A stretch of DNA of 64,000 nucleotides, taken from the NCBI GenBank assembly GCA_013180625.2, contig SNVD02011423.1:434001-498000 (forward strand). The letters run 5' to 3'. The notes under the pieces are model-generated. The model worked only from the letters and a program-made list of their open reading frames with translations. It was not told the DNA's origin and ran no database searches. Positions 11,710-23,993 of the stretch are shown here, piece by piece. How positions within the stretch are numbered: the first letter of the stretch is position 1; each line of letters begins with the position of its first letter. The position numbers and the translations under genes are program-made. The stretch is from Boswellia sacra (lineage: Eukaryota > Streptophyta > Magnoliopsida > Sapindales > Burseraceae).

Positions 11710-12261
11710 TGTTATTCACAAGCGAAAGCGATAACTAACCGAACAACCCAAAATGCACAACCACAACTATACCAGATAATTGAATATAATAGTAAATAAA
11801 GAGGCAACCAATCAACCACAATGCAGAAATAGAAAACACACCAGGATATAACGAGGTTCGGTATTAGTACCTACGTCCTCGGGCGCTGCTGAAGAAACTT
11901 TCCACTATCTTCAAAGAGAATTACAAACTTTTTGAGCCACAATACAAATACCACAACTATTGGGCCAAACTGCAATTACCCAAATAGTTGGGACAAACTA
12001 TAATTACCCAAACAATTGGGTAATACTAAAAATACCCAAAATCAAAGGGAGAAAAAGCAAATATTACAAACTTTAAGGTCCTTACGAAAAGGCCCTTAAA
12101 CTATGAGGTCTTATATGTGAGACCTTACAAATAGAGGGGGGTAGAGGATATTTTACTTGGGACACTAAATAATTTCTCATATGGCTTATTTTATAAGAGC
12201 CATATGAAACCCATTTTTGGAGGCTCACCGATGTGGGATTTCATATGAGCCAAAAATAACA
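11710..12261 (-). repeat. Copia B 3' LTR (left)
   Basis: Begins TGTTATTCACAAGCG and ends AAAAATAACA. Near identical to 16527-17078. The purine-tract complement AATCTCCACCTTGGC follows at 12262. Confidence 0.95.
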
Positions 12262-12362
12262 AATCTCCACCTTGGCGAATATGCCAACCCACCACAAAAC
12301 TCTTCTTTTTCCCATTTTCTCTATCACAACTGTAACGCCTCCAAATACGCCCAATGGCGCGG

Positions 12363-15300
12363 TCAAACTCGTATAATGTTGATCAAGTCCAAACAATGAC
12401 TGAACTTGATCGCTGTCACAACCTTAGTCAATATATCTGCGGGATTCTCGGCAGTCCCAATCTTCTGAAGTAAGATTCTCCCTTCATCAATGATCTCCTG
12501 CACAAAATGATACCGAACATCAATATGCTTCGTAAGAACATGGAACACTGGATTCTTCGCTAAGTGGATAGCACTCTGACTGTCAGAATAAAGAGTGATC
12601 TTCTCCTGCCCGAGTCCCAATTCATCCAGCAATCCCTGTAACCAAATAGCTTCCTTCATAGCCTCTGTCATAGCCATATACTCTGCCTCCGTAGTAGACA
12701 AAGCAACTGTAGACTGTAAAGTAGACTTCCAACTCACTGGTGCTCTTGCAAGAGTAAACACATAACCGGTTGTCGACTGACGTTTATCCAAATCACCAGC
12801 ATAATCTGAATCAACATAACCAATAGCATACTGACCACATGTATCATATTTCTCAAAGACTAAGCCAACATCCACGGTTTTCAACAAATACTGTAGAATC
12901 CATTTCACTGCTTGCCAATGTCCTTTACCAGGATCACGCATATACCTGCTCACAACTCCAACTGCATGTGAAATGTCGGGTCTCGTACACACCATAGCAT
13001 ACATCAGGCTACCAACTGCATTAGCATACGGAACTCGAGACATATACTCTCGTTCCTCATCTGTACTAGGAGATAAAGATGCACTGAGTTTCATATGAGG
13101 AGCAAGTGGGGTACTTACAGGTTTTGACTGCTCTGTAATGCCAAACCGCTGTAATACCTTCTTCAGATATTGCTTCTGAGTCAAACAAATCTTGCTTCTC
13201 CCTCTATCTCTGCTAATCTCCATGCCAAGAATCTTCTTAGCTTCACCCAAATCTTTCATCTCAAACTCTCGATTCAACTGAGTCTTCAACTTTGCAATTT
13301 GTTCAACATTCGTCGAAGCTATCAACATATCATCAACATACAAGAGTAGATAAATGAAAGAACCATCATTAGCCTCTGAAAATACACACAATTATCAAAT
13401 TTGCTTCTTGTGTACCTCTGACCCATCATAAATCGATCAAATCGCTTATACCACTGTCTGGGAGATTGCTTCAAACCATAAAGCGATCTTTTCAGTTTGC
13501 ATACCAAATTTTCCTTACCAGCAACTCTGAATCCCTCTGGCTGAGTCATATAGATTTCCTCTTCCAAGTCACCATGTAAAAATGCAGTTTTTACATCAAG
13601 TTGAACTAGTTCCATATTCATCTGAGCTACCAAGGCCAACAAAATTCTAATGGAAGAATGTTTCACAACTGGAGAAAATACCTCATTGTAGTCAATTCCT
13701 TCCCTCTGAGCGTAGCCTTTAGCCACCAACCTTGCCTTGTAGCGGACGTCATTCTTGTCAGAAAATCCATCTTTCTTTGCATATACCCATTTGCACCCAA
13801 TTGCCTTTTTACCCTTCGGTAGTTGAGCTAGCTCCCAAGTTTCATTCTTCTGAAGAGACTGCATCTCTTCACTCATAGCTGTCTTCCACTCATCAACTTC
13901 AGAACATCTGACTGCCTCTCTATAAGTGGAAGGAATATCAGCATCTACAATTGGAAGTGCATAGGCCACCATATCAGCAAATCGAGCAGGTCTACGAATC
14001 TCACGTCTTGGCCTATTAACTGTAATAGATTCTTGTTGCTGTTGAGGTTCCAGAGTAGAACCCTCTCCATCATCTCCCAAATCCTCCTCTGTCATAGGAG
14101 TACCATTATCTGTCTCAACAGATCTAACTGGGTTCAATGTCGTCGTTTCAAACTCCACCTGCTGCTGAGTATGCTCCACCTGCTGTGGAGTACCATTCAC
14201 CTTTGTCTGGTTTTCTGATTTCTTCAACATTGAAGACTCATCAAATGTCACATCTCTTGCTGGATATAATCTTCCTCGAACTAGGACACCAAAGACGATA
14301 TCCTTTTACTCCAGAAGCAAATCCCAAGAAAATTGCTTTCTTGGCTCTAGGATCCAGCTTAGATTCTTTCACATGATAATATGCAGTGGAACCAAAAACA
14401 TGTAAAGAATCATAATCAGAAACAGGTTGTCCAGACCATACCTCCAATGGAGTTCTATCACCAATAGCAGCTGAAGGTAGACGATTAATGAGATGACACG
14501 CATAAGTCACAGCCTCAGCCCAAAACTCTTTGCCCAACCCAGCATTGGATAACATACACCAAACTTTCTCCAGCAATGTCCGGTTCTTGCGTTCTGCCAC
14601 CCCATTCTGCTGCGGTGTACCTCTAACAGTAAAATGACGTACAATACCTTTATCTTGACACAATTTTAAAAACTGATCACTGCAATACTCACCACCGTTC
14701 TCTGTTCTGAGATGCTTGATTTTCTTGCCAGTTTGTGTCTCAATCATCTTTTTCCATTTAAGGAAAGCACGAAGTACATCATCTTTTGATTTCAAACAGT
14801 ACACCCAAGTTCTTCTGGAAAAGTCATCAACAAAAGTAACAAAGTAGTGCCTACCTCCCATAGATGCGGTTTTAGTAGGTCCCCACACATCTGAGTGAAC
14901 ATAATCAAGAATACCCTTGGTATTATGAATAGCGGTGCCAAATTTCACTCTCTTCTGCTTTCCCAGAACACAATGCTCACAGAAATCCAACTTGCAGGTC
15001 TTTGCACCTTTCAATAAGCCTCGTTTCACTAAACTGAATAAGGCTTTCTCACCTGCATGTCCCAAATGCATATGCCACAGTCTCGTAATCTCTGAATCTG
15101 CATCATTATCAGAAACCGTAGTCGCTGATCCAGTAACCGTACTACCATTATAGTAATACAAGTTGTTTCTCCTAGTGCCTTTCAATACCACAAGAGCGCC
15201 TGAAGTGACCCTCAGAATACCATCTCGAATAGATATACCACAGCCTTTAGATTCCAAGGCTCCCAAAGAGATGAGATTCTTCTTCAACTTCGGTACATAC

Positions 15301-16360
15301 CGAACATCTGTCAGAACTCTAGTCAGTCCATCATGATTCCTCAAACGGATCGAACCTATCCCAGCAGTATGGCAAATATCATCATTGCCCATATACACAA
15401 CTCCACAATCAAGCTGTTCAAACTGAAAGAACCAATCCCGATGTGGACACATATGATAAGTACAACCCGAATCCATAATCCACTCATCAGAAACAGAAGT
15501 GGATGGATGACCAACTAGACAAATATCTGAATCACTATCATCCTCACGCTCAACAACACATGCATCAGAAACAGCCTTGCCCTTTTCTTTCTTTTTCAAC
15601 TTAGGACAATCTTTCTTCCAATGCCCTTTCTCACGACAAAAGGCACACTCATCTTTTCCTAATCTACCCCTCAACCAAGATTTTCCCCTTTTTCCTGGTT
15701 TTCTACTATGACTACGCCCTCTCACTGTCAATGCATCTACTGACTCATCCCTATGTTCTCTTTGATCTTTCTTACGAATTTCATAATTCAACCAAGCAGA
15801 ACAGACATCTTCAAAAGACAGTTTATCTTTCCCATGGATAAGAGTAATGCACAAATGATCTAATTCATCCGGAAGTGAGCCAATCAATAGCATAGCCTTA
15901 ATTTCATCTTTGAAGGTTTCATCTAAGTTTAACAAATCAGCAATTAACTTATTAAACTCATCAATATGAGAACTGATGCTCGTACCTGGTTTCAACTGGA
16001 GACGGAACAATCTCTTCAATAGATACAGCCGATTCTCATTGCTTTTCTTCATATATTTATTTTCCAGCGCCTTCCACAATTTGCTTGCAGATGTCTCCTT
16101 AGTGAACGGATACTTTTGTTCTCTACACAAGCAAGAGCGAATCAACCCACAAGTTTTTATATTAAGCCTGTCCCAATCTCTTGCACTGATATCTTCTGGT
16201 TTTGTTTCTTCCAGAACAATATCCAAATCCTGCTGATACAACCCGTCCAACACCTCACTCTGCCATAAGCCGAAATTATTTCGCCATCAAATTTTTCAAC
16301 ATCTATTTTTGCATTTGTCACAGTCACTGTCTTCTCAGATACAGTAGACGATGAAGCCAT
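12363..16360 (-). pseudogene. Copia B gag-pol polyprotein gene, interrupted by three frame breaks
   Basis: Read from 16360 down to 12363. Gag begins MASSSTVSEKTV and continues in a second frame. The zinc knuckle CAFCREKGHWKKDC is near 15620-15660, the protease motif MDSGCTYHM near 15460, and the integrase has HLGHAGEKALF, DVWGPTK, the TENGGEY acidic residue and QQNGVAERKNRTL (about 14590-15080). RT has LVQLDVKTAFLHG and YVDDMLIAS (near 13330). RNase H has DSDYAGDLDKRQS, STTEAEYMA and DSQSAIHLAKN. The frame changes near 16280 (early gag), near 14255 (after integrase) and near 13385 (inside RT, just before the catalytic motif). All domains are otherwise complete and free of internal stops. As read it cannot make the usual single copia polyprotein, so it is probably non-autonomous. 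Assembly error at single bases is the alternative. Confidence 0.9.
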
Positions 16361-16511
16361 TACTACCTCTCACAAATAAGCTCGATACACAAATCACCAA
16401 TAACCAAGCTCCAAACAAACTATTATATTCAATAACTAGCAATCCAAAATCAATAGCCCAGAACAGTAGTAAGTGCTTCAATGAAATAGCCACTAACTAC
16501 CCAAAACCTTC

Positions 16512-16524
16512 GGCTCTGATACCA
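16512..16524 (-). promoter_or_regulatory. Copia B primer-binding site
   Basis: GGCTCTGATACCA on the + strand is the complement of TGGTATCAGAGCC (initiator tRNA-Met). It lies two bases inside the 5' LTR. Confidence 0.9.
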
Positions 16525-16526
16525 AT

Positions 16527-17078
16527 TGTTATTCACAAGCGGAAGCGATAACCAACCGAACAACCCAAAATGCACAACCACAACTATGCCAGATAATTGA
16601 ATATAATAGTAACTAAAGAGGCAACCAATCAACCACAATGCAGAAATAGAAAACACACCAGGATATAACGAGGTTCGGTATTAGTACCTACGTCCTCGGG
16701 CGCTGCTGAAGAAACTTTTCACTATCTTCAAAGAGAATTACAAACTTTTTGAGCCACAATACAAATACCACAACTATTGGGCCAAACTGCAATTACCCAA
16801 ATAGTTGGAACAAACTATAATTACCCAAACAATTGGGTAATACTAAAAATACCCAAAATCAAAGGGAGAAAAAGCAAATATTACAAACTTTAAGGTCCTT
16901 ACGAAAAGGCCCTTAAACTATGAGGTCTTATATGTGAGACCTTACAAATAGAGGGGGGTAGAGGATATTTTACTTGAGAAACTAAATAATTTCTCATATG
17001 GCTTATTTTATAAGAGCCATATGAAACCCATTTTTGGAGGCTAACCGATGTGGGATTTCATATGAGCCAAAAATAACA
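16527..17078 (-). repeat. Copia B 5' LTR (right)
   Basis: Begins TGTTATTCACAAGCGG and ends AAAAATAACA, followed by the GTTAT target duplication. It contains the motif ACCGATGTGGGAT at 17044-17056, close to the LTR terminus. Confidence 0.95.
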
Positions 17079-17083
17079 GTTAT

Positions 17084-17499
17084 TGATTATGTTGCTTTTT
17101 GAGAGTTTATGGAAGTGTTTTATATTGGTTTTTGAATTTTATGTTTGGTTGATGGAATTACTTTGGAGAATTGCTTATTAATTTGATTTGTCATTTAAAA
17201 ATGTTGTTGTTCGATGTTTAAAAAAAAATCAGTTTGAATTCACGGCATTTCTGAATCCAAGTTGTGCTGTCGAAGATATTAATAGGTGGGTGACGTACTC
17301 TTTATGAAAATTTTAAGTGCAATAAGCCACTTACAACTCAACCAAGTGTTCTGTTACGTTTGTTTTAGTGGCTGTTTCCAGCTTGCTTTTGTACCAAATT
17401 TGTCCAGTGTTGTCCTATTGCATCTTATTCTTTCTTTAATCATTAATGCTATTTCTAAAAGTAGCAACCCGCGTAATTAATTGAAGAGTTGAGCTTAAA
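17084..17499. other. Non-coding DNA after copia B
   Basis: Contiguous with 11640-11709 once copia B is removed. No gene, RNA or repeat recognised. Confidence 0.35.
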
Positions 17500-18185
17500 A
17501 AATTAATTGTAGTTTTCTCCAAGTCCAGAGTCCGGGTTATAAACAGAAGCCATTTCCGCATCCGAGTGAAGTCAAGATATTGTTGGGGATTATTATTGTT
17601 TTTAAATAGAATTTTAATGTTGTTAGTAAAAATCATGTGCGTAAACTAGAGTGGTTGTTTTTGAGATATGGGCTTTAATTATGTTACTTTAGTAAAAGTA
17701 ATCAGTTGTAAAATAGAGTTGCATAATGCTTGACGAATTTTATTTCTAATGTTTTTTACTTTTTCAGGGTTGGTCTATATGTGTTTAGGACATTTAATTA
17801 AATAAATAAAAGAGACATGAACAAAATTTTATAATTTAAATAAGCATGATAAATATATTTAAAAAAACAATTATTGATATTTATTTAAGTATTAAGATAT
17901 CTGATAAACAATTGGAAAGAATAATTTTCCTAAATAAAAAAAAATTAATGAAAGAAAGCAAAAAAGTACTTTTGCCATGACTAAATGAAAAGATAATATT
18001 GTTGAGATTGATTTGGAACCATAATATGAAAAATAGATGTTGCGATATTCTCCACTGTAATTTTAACAAAAGACATCTAGATTTCCTCGTTCAATTTTCA
18101 TCAATTAAAAGTTAAGTGCATTAATTAAGAGATTAAGAGATTAACCTCAATTAGATTTTTTGTAATTGTTGATCCAAGTTCATAT
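17500..18185 (+). repeat. Relic of a family-member 3' flank (type shared with the complete gene)
   Basis: AGAAGCCATTTCCGCATCC at about 17545 matches the 3' flank of the complete gene (AGAAGCCATTTCTGAATCC, about 53390). Similarity continues through blocks such as TGCGATATTCTCCACTG (about 18037) against TACGATATTCTTCACTG (about 53900) and ATTGTTGATCCAA (about 18166 against 54055). An extra copy of the gene family therefore once ended here. Its coding body is not preserved. Confidence 0.6.
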
Positions 18186-18192
18186 ATTTAAC

Positions 18193-18388
18193 AATAATGA
18201 TAAACTTACGAACATTCTTACAATATAAACTCTACAACGTGACGTGACAGTCTAAATGACAAAATCTTATTGGAGATATAACTTCTCTCATCTATTTTTG
18301 TTTTTTCCTTCTTGAATTTTTGTCATGTAGGCTGTCATGTCATATTGTAAAGTTTATGTTGTATGAATATTGTAAATCTAACATTACT
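18193..18388. mobile_element. MITE-like element, ~190 bp, copy 1
   Basis: Its ends are inverted: TAATGATAAACTTACGAAC at the left and TATTGTAAATCTAACATTA at the right. A related full-length copy sits at 36421-36610, which is unrelated DNA, so this is a dispersed element. No coding capacity. Confidence 0.6.
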
Positions 18389-18404
18389 CTTTAATAATAT
18401 CAAT

Positions 18405-18512
18405 AATGCTAAACTTACAACCTTCATACAACCAAAATTCTACAATATAATGTAGTCTACATAACAAAATCTTATTGGTTTAAGGTTATAAGTTTAATAC
18501 TACTCGTTTAAT
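18405..18512. mobile_element. MITE-like element, internally deleted copy
   Basis: Same termini as the element at 18193-18388 (AATGCTAAACTTACAACC at the left, GGTTATAAGTTTAATACTAC at the right) but only about 105 bp, having lost the middle. It lies about 20 bp from the longer copy. Confidence 0.5.
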
Positions 18513-18762
18513 ATTGCAAATTTGCCTTGGTTAATGTATCTAAAGGTTTAATGTTATTTCTATGGTAATAACAAGGCTATTTATAGTGAATGACTTCTAA
18601 TTCTACTAAAAGGAAAATACTGTAACAAAACAAAAATCAAATCCTAATGATAATTTTAATAATATATAGTTGATCGTAAGCAAGTAAAATCCGAATTAAA
18701 CATACAAATAAATAAAACTAAATAGGAACGCTGTATCTAATAAAATTGTGCTACATCAAATT

Positions 18763-19230
18763 TGGGAAACTGGTTCTTCTGCTGACAACGAACAGTAGCG
18801 AAGAAGCAGGAGAAGCGGCTTAGTCTAAGCCTATTCGACCTCTGGAGGAAGTCCATCTGTGCCTCCACCTTCAAAGTCTAGATTGTGGTTTTTAACTTGG
18901 GGGATTAGCTACAGTACAACAGCTGTACGGTACATCATTATTAAAAAATTGTACATAATGATGTACGGTAGAACTGTCGTACTTTATCCAATCCCTAAAA
19001 CTTAACAAGTTAAAGGAGCCTTTACTCTGCCCTCCAGAATCTACAAAGACTTATAAGCTGTTTCTAATAAGATATAGTCTGGGAACGCTGGTAAAAATAA
19101 TCCATTATAATTTCTTTTTTTTTTTTAAATGTAGTGTTTGCTAACTTTATTTTTATAATAAATTTTACTTCACTTCTCATGCAGGGAGGACTGGTTCTCT
19201 TATGGCACGCCGCGTATTGGTTTTCAGTTT
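18763..19230 (+). pseudogene. Relic of the 3' end of another family copy
   Basis: The stretch TTTGGGAAACTGGTTCTTCT through GAGGAAGTCCATCTGTGCC closely matches the C-terminal coding part and 3' flank of copy 1 (9715-10060). A ~120-bp unrelated insert (about 18893-19017, containing GTACGGTA repeats) interrupts it. No usable frame. Confidence 0.65.
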
Positions 19231-19419
19231 TATAGGTCATGAAAAGTGAATCGAATTAAAATGATATTTTAAGCTCTTGGGTCAAATTATACCGTTTTGG
19301 TCAGATAAAATGTTAGGACTGTGCAAGCAACTAACAGTTGTAAGAATTTGAAGGTGTATTTAATATTTATACCACTCAGAATCCCTTGTAAACACATCCC
19401 ATGAAATTCTGAATTCTAT

Positions 19420-19570
19420 GATTAGTGGAGAAAACTTAATGAACGGCAGATTTGGGTTCCTCGTTAATGAGTTGATTAATTTATGCATTTGATACATTTT
19501 ACCTAAGTTTTTATGCTATTTCTGTTCAATTTAAATCTCTGGTTGTTGGACTACTTTCTCTTTTTCAGGT

Positions 19571-19614
<44 letters not shown>

Positions 19615-19945
19615 TATATGTACGTATGTAATCACAGTAAGCCTAGATTCACTATATGTCTAGCATCTCTGTAATCACTATATAAGCCTAGATTCAAAAT
19701 CCATCATAAGCATACTTGGGACTTAGCAAGTTATGAGTTATCTAGATTCTTTTCGTTCTTGTGAGAATTTTTTTTATATGGTTAATTATTTCCTTATGAG
19801 ATGAGTATATATAGATCGACGTGAGCATCAGAATTTCAAACACCTGCTGCAGCATCGATTATGAGGACCGGGCAGCACCAAACTTTCCCAACTTCTATCA
19901 AATTCTTGACGAAGCCTAAGCCTGTATTTTATTTGGCTTTAGATC
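19420..19945 (+). pseudogene. Relic of exons 5-7 of another family copy
   Basis: Three short blocks occur in the right order. ATTAGTGGAGAAAACTTAAT at about 19421 corresponds to the end of exon 5. AGATTCAAAATCCATCATAA at about 19690 corresponds to exon 6. The block from about 19829 to 19945 (ATCAAATTCTTGACGAAGCC and after) corresponds to exon 7. Spacing matches short introns. All are heavily mutated, and a TA microsatellite sits in the place of intron 5. Confidence 0.6.
19573..19620. repeat. TA microsatellite
   Basis: An almost pure TA run broken by one CA and a terminal TG. Confidence 0.95.
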
Positions 19946-22310
19946 GATCTCAGGAGATCACACATATTCTTAAAAATGGTCATGGTCAAGAAATCAAAGT
20001 GCTGCTATTGGCTTTGTTGTTTGGTTGTATCCAGCTTGCTTCTGCTTTTGTAGTAAATGAATTTCTACATTAATTATTCTCTTATCTTTAATCTTATATT
20101 CTCTTCACTTTCTAAAATTTTAAGCCGACAAACACATGTTACCATATTCATCCATTGAAAGGAATAGTGTTCTTGATATTTAGCTAAAATAGTTGTTCTT
20201 TTTTAATGCAACCACATATCAAACCAAACCAGTGTATTTTATAAACATCTTCCCATCACCCAAATCGAAATTAGGATAATTATCCGCAAATAACCAAAAG
20301 TAAATCTGATCACTTTTTAGTAACAAATGGAAAATTGGATTTTAAATATCGTCTCTTCACGATACTGATCAATCATCATCCGCTTATTGAATAGACATGC
20401 GCAGAAGGCATTCACGTGTTTGTAGATGCGCTCATATTTGCAGGACTTTTTTTTTATACTTTATTCTACGGAATCTCATTCTCGTTTTGTTTCCAACCTT
20501 TTATTCTTCCACAGATTTCATTTCACTCTCAAAAAATTCTCATGATTTTTTTTTATTTTATTTATTTTTAATTAAACCAAAAAAAATCAAAATCTCTTCT
20601 AACATCTCGCAACTTGTGGCCAATATTTATGCCAGTAAGGCGAACGTTGAAGCTTCTTTTGGTTGGGAGGACGAGGAATTTAAAAAGAGAAAACTTTTAA
20701 CGGACAAATTTTAACTGTAATAGTTCTGTAACCTCTTATTTTGTGATGATTCTGAGCTATAGTTTATAGTTAAGGGCCTCTCTAACATTTCAAGAAGTTG
20801 GAAACAAGAATATATTCAGTAAAAATTTAATTCCAAACTTTTAAGTTAAAATTTTAACTTGAAAATTCGATTATATCCAAGAACATTACGTCAATATAAT
20901 GACGCAATATATATGTACGTAAACCACAACAGAAAATAGAGAAGAGAATAGATGAGACGAATTGATGAAGATAATTAATCATGCACCCTTCTTTTCTTCC
21001 GAATTTTTTCCATTCTAAGGTGGGGCTAGGGCCTTATCTTCACCGTCAAGAACACATCAATAGATTCCCTTGTTTGTGAACTGCTTTCTGGTTTTCCATT
21101 CACTACACACAAAATGATTCCCAGACCACCTCTCAACATTCATTCGAATGCGATACACTTAAACACTTACAGGGAATAAAATGCATTATAATTGAGGATT
21201 ATTCTACAGACAAGGATCTCCTCCTCTTCTCATTTCTACCTCATTTGTTTACAAAGGTGTGATTGATGGTTTTAGAAAATGAATTTATAAAGAGCAAAAA
21301 TAAGTACACATCTTAATAATCCATTAATATAAAAATCTACGTGTCAATAAATCCTCAAAAGTTGAGGCCAAATTAGAGGATCCGAAATTTTTTTTTTACT
21401 GGCCAGACCCACAATTAATGCCAATAGAGACATACATTGATTTCATGCTTCACAATCAGATTATAAATTAACTTAATGATAACTTTTTTTTTTTGTTGGA
21501 AAAAGAATTCTGAATGAATTGGAGAGTTCCTCAGTTAGCGAACAAATGGTTGTAAAACTCATCATGATTGGCCAAAAAGACATTGGCTTGAGTATACTCT
21601 CGTGATCTCCCTATAGGGGATATATTGTAATGTTGACCAAAGGCTTCTTTCCATATTGGAAAAAGAATTTGGAGACAACTGTAGCTTAGTTTCCTTATAT
21701 GCCTAACATGATGGGATCTTGTGGTTCTCAGTTACCTGATTCAAGTTGTCTTCTTCAAGAAGTAGGAAAAGTAAAAAGAATAGGAATCACAATTTTAAAG
21801 CTACATATAATAAGCATCTTTAGGGATATGGGAAGAGTGGTGAAAAAGAAATTTAAACAATATCAAGATTGAGCAGGTGCAATGAAAATAATTTCAGGGC
21901 TCTATTAATATTGAATATTTAGTGTGTATCTTGTACCCTTATGATGTAACAAACTCGTCTGTCATCTGTGGATATGGGCAGTTGATACGTATTTCTTTAT
22001 TTGATGTGATTTATTATTCACATATTAGTAGGCTTGATATTTAATATACGTGTGCATAATTTCTTACATTACAATGCTATATAAGCACACGTATTTTCAT
22101 TTCATGTAAAAAAAAAAAAAATGACAACTCCCATTGGGAATTTATTGATTGAAAGAACAAGCTTTAAACTGTTTTTAAAGCGCTGGAAGGACCAAATTAT
22201 GCTACGAAGTACAAGCATACTACAATAGTAGACGCAACAGTTTTCATATCTTCCACTGGCATTCAATCCATTGTCATAATTTTAAGCCACTCTTTACTTA
22301 AACTTTACAC
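19946..22310. other. Non-coding upstream DNA of family copy 2
   Basis: No gene is supported. The open frame at 20397-20714 is low in complexity. Its DNA around 20463-20530 resembles 40190-40250 (ATTCTTCCACA blocks), so it is a repeated non-coding module. At 21005-21035 is the TTTTCCATTCTAAGGTGGGG motif that recurs upstream of the complete gene. 21580-21675 matches the relic upstream region of copy 1. Confidence 0.5.
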
Positions 22311-22611
22311 GTGAGATTTAAATTTAAGTGGTTTCTTAACAGCCCAGCTCAGTACGCTAGCTATCCTAAAAATGGAAATATTTGTCACCCACCGAACTCG
22401 TTAACCATCTTCTTCTCAAGATTCATTGACTCTATTATCTCATCTAGTCTCCTTCTGTCTTTCTCTCTTCCTGTCTCTAGCACATTTTTTCTAGCCAATA
22501 TTCCATTATTTTACTGCTTTCTTAGTTCACCACCATACACGACTATTTTGTGCTTGTTGTTTAATCCCTGCATATATATAACTGAGCCTACAGTTTGAGG
22601 TTCTCTCTGAA
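22311..22611 (+). promoter_or_regulatory. Probable promoter/5' UTR region of copy 2
   Basis: The DNA next to the start codon (CAGTTTGAGGTTCTCTCT) is nearly the same as upstream of the complete gene (about 47132). At the place where the complete gene has CTATAAAT, copy 2 reads GATTTAAATTT (about 22316), so its TATA-like element appears weaker. The transcription start is not determinable from sequence alone. Confidence 0.4.
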
Positions 22612-23993
22612 ATGACTTCGTACAAGTTTCCATGGATATTTTCTCACTGTTGGCTACTTTCCCTTTTGTTGTTTAATGCTCAAGGTGATGGCTCAGTAGT
22701 CTCTGTGAAGTTCTTGAAAGCTCCTAGTTCATTTTCACCTCTTAACTGGGCCACATTCTCGTTTGAGGTCTCGGTGGATGGAAATGAGGTTCCTGTGGGG
22801 GGAAGTGACCCTTGCAATGGCTCTAATATCACTTGCAAGGTTTGATAAAACCTTAACAGTTGTACTGTTTTGGCCACTTTATGATGTAGTAGTATTATAA
22901 TTTTTTTTTTTTTGTTTAATCTTTTAATTTGTAAAAGCTTCCCTCTGTTTACAATTCTAAGCAACTGTTGCCTATTACAGTTGTCATTACAACATGGTAT
23001 TTTTGCTTTTGAAATGGTCATTAGCAACTGTTGCCTATTACTGTTGTCAATGCTATATATGTCATGCATGCAGCTGGATGATGGGATTACTACAGATTGT
23101 GGACGTAAGATGGTTTCATACACAGGATTGATGGATGGAAGTCATAATTTTGAGGTCTGCAGCGTCGGATCACCAGGGGTTGGCTGCTCTAGCTATCAAT
23201 GGATTGTTGGTTAAGAAGCCTAACTTGAACTTTTTCAAGTTCTTTTTGTATTCTTCCTCCATTTCATAGATCAACTCTGCTTAAAAGACTCATTATTGAT
23301 TAAAATAGTACACTATGTACATCTTTGGATGTTGTCTCTTGAAGATGGAAATGTTGGAGACACTGGGTTTTTTTTTTTTTTTTTTATTTTGTCGAACACC
23401 TTGAAATAGAAGTAGGAGCACGGTATTATTTGATCTGAGATTTAGGTTGGATTGTTTGGCAAATGTCCTGATAATAGTTTCATTCTGCTCCATGGCCTAA
23501 CTTCAGTTGTATCTCATTTTTGCAGATACTGTTGCCCCAACGGCTTATATAACCTCACCATCATCTTTTACAAATGCTATGAATGTCTCTGTAAATATTT
23601 CCTTTACGGAGCCCTGTACCGGTGAAGATGGTAAAGATGGTTTCAGTTGTTCTTCTGTGAATGCCTGCAACGTGAGTACATTTGAAGTTGTACAACTTTT
23701 TAGCAGCTATTGCAGTAGTTATGGTTTGTTAACTAAAAGCAGTCAAATCCATCAAATTTTCAGTTGCTGGTGTACGGTGAGGGCCTAGTTATACCATCTT
23801 CACTTGTCACTCTGGTCCCAACACGCAAATATAACCTTCTTGTGGGTTTATCATCTATGGTTCAGTACGGGAATGTGACGTTGGTAATGGATAATAACTT
23901 TTGCACTGACAAAGCTGGGAACAAATTTACAAGGGCAGAAAATTCGACTTTTAATGTCAATTTTGGTAGTTCTGTTCATTTTTCTAAGGATCA

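Larger units (their letters stand above)
11710..17078 (-). mobile_element. Copia B: nearly intact Ty1/copia LTR retrotransposon
   Basis: 5369 bp, flanked by the target duplication GTTAT (11705-11709 and 17079-17083). The two LTRs are of equal length (552 bp) and by eye differ at about nine sites, so the insertion is fairly recent. The tRNA-Met primer site lies next to the right LTR and the purine tract next to the left LTR: minus-strand orientation. It encodes a full gag-protease-integrase-RT-RNase H series, but in four frame-separated segments. The proteins look Tnt1-like (Tork-type), a judgement from motif style only. Confidence 0.95.

Noticed and set aside
20397..20714. 105-aa plus-strand open frame
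   Set aside because: Low complexity (Phe/Leu/Lys from T/A runs), overlaps a repeated non-coding module, no recognisable domain.
22680..23123. 147-aa minus-strand open frame
   Set aside because: It overlaps exons 1-2 of copy 2 on the other strand and crosses a splice site; a shadow frame.
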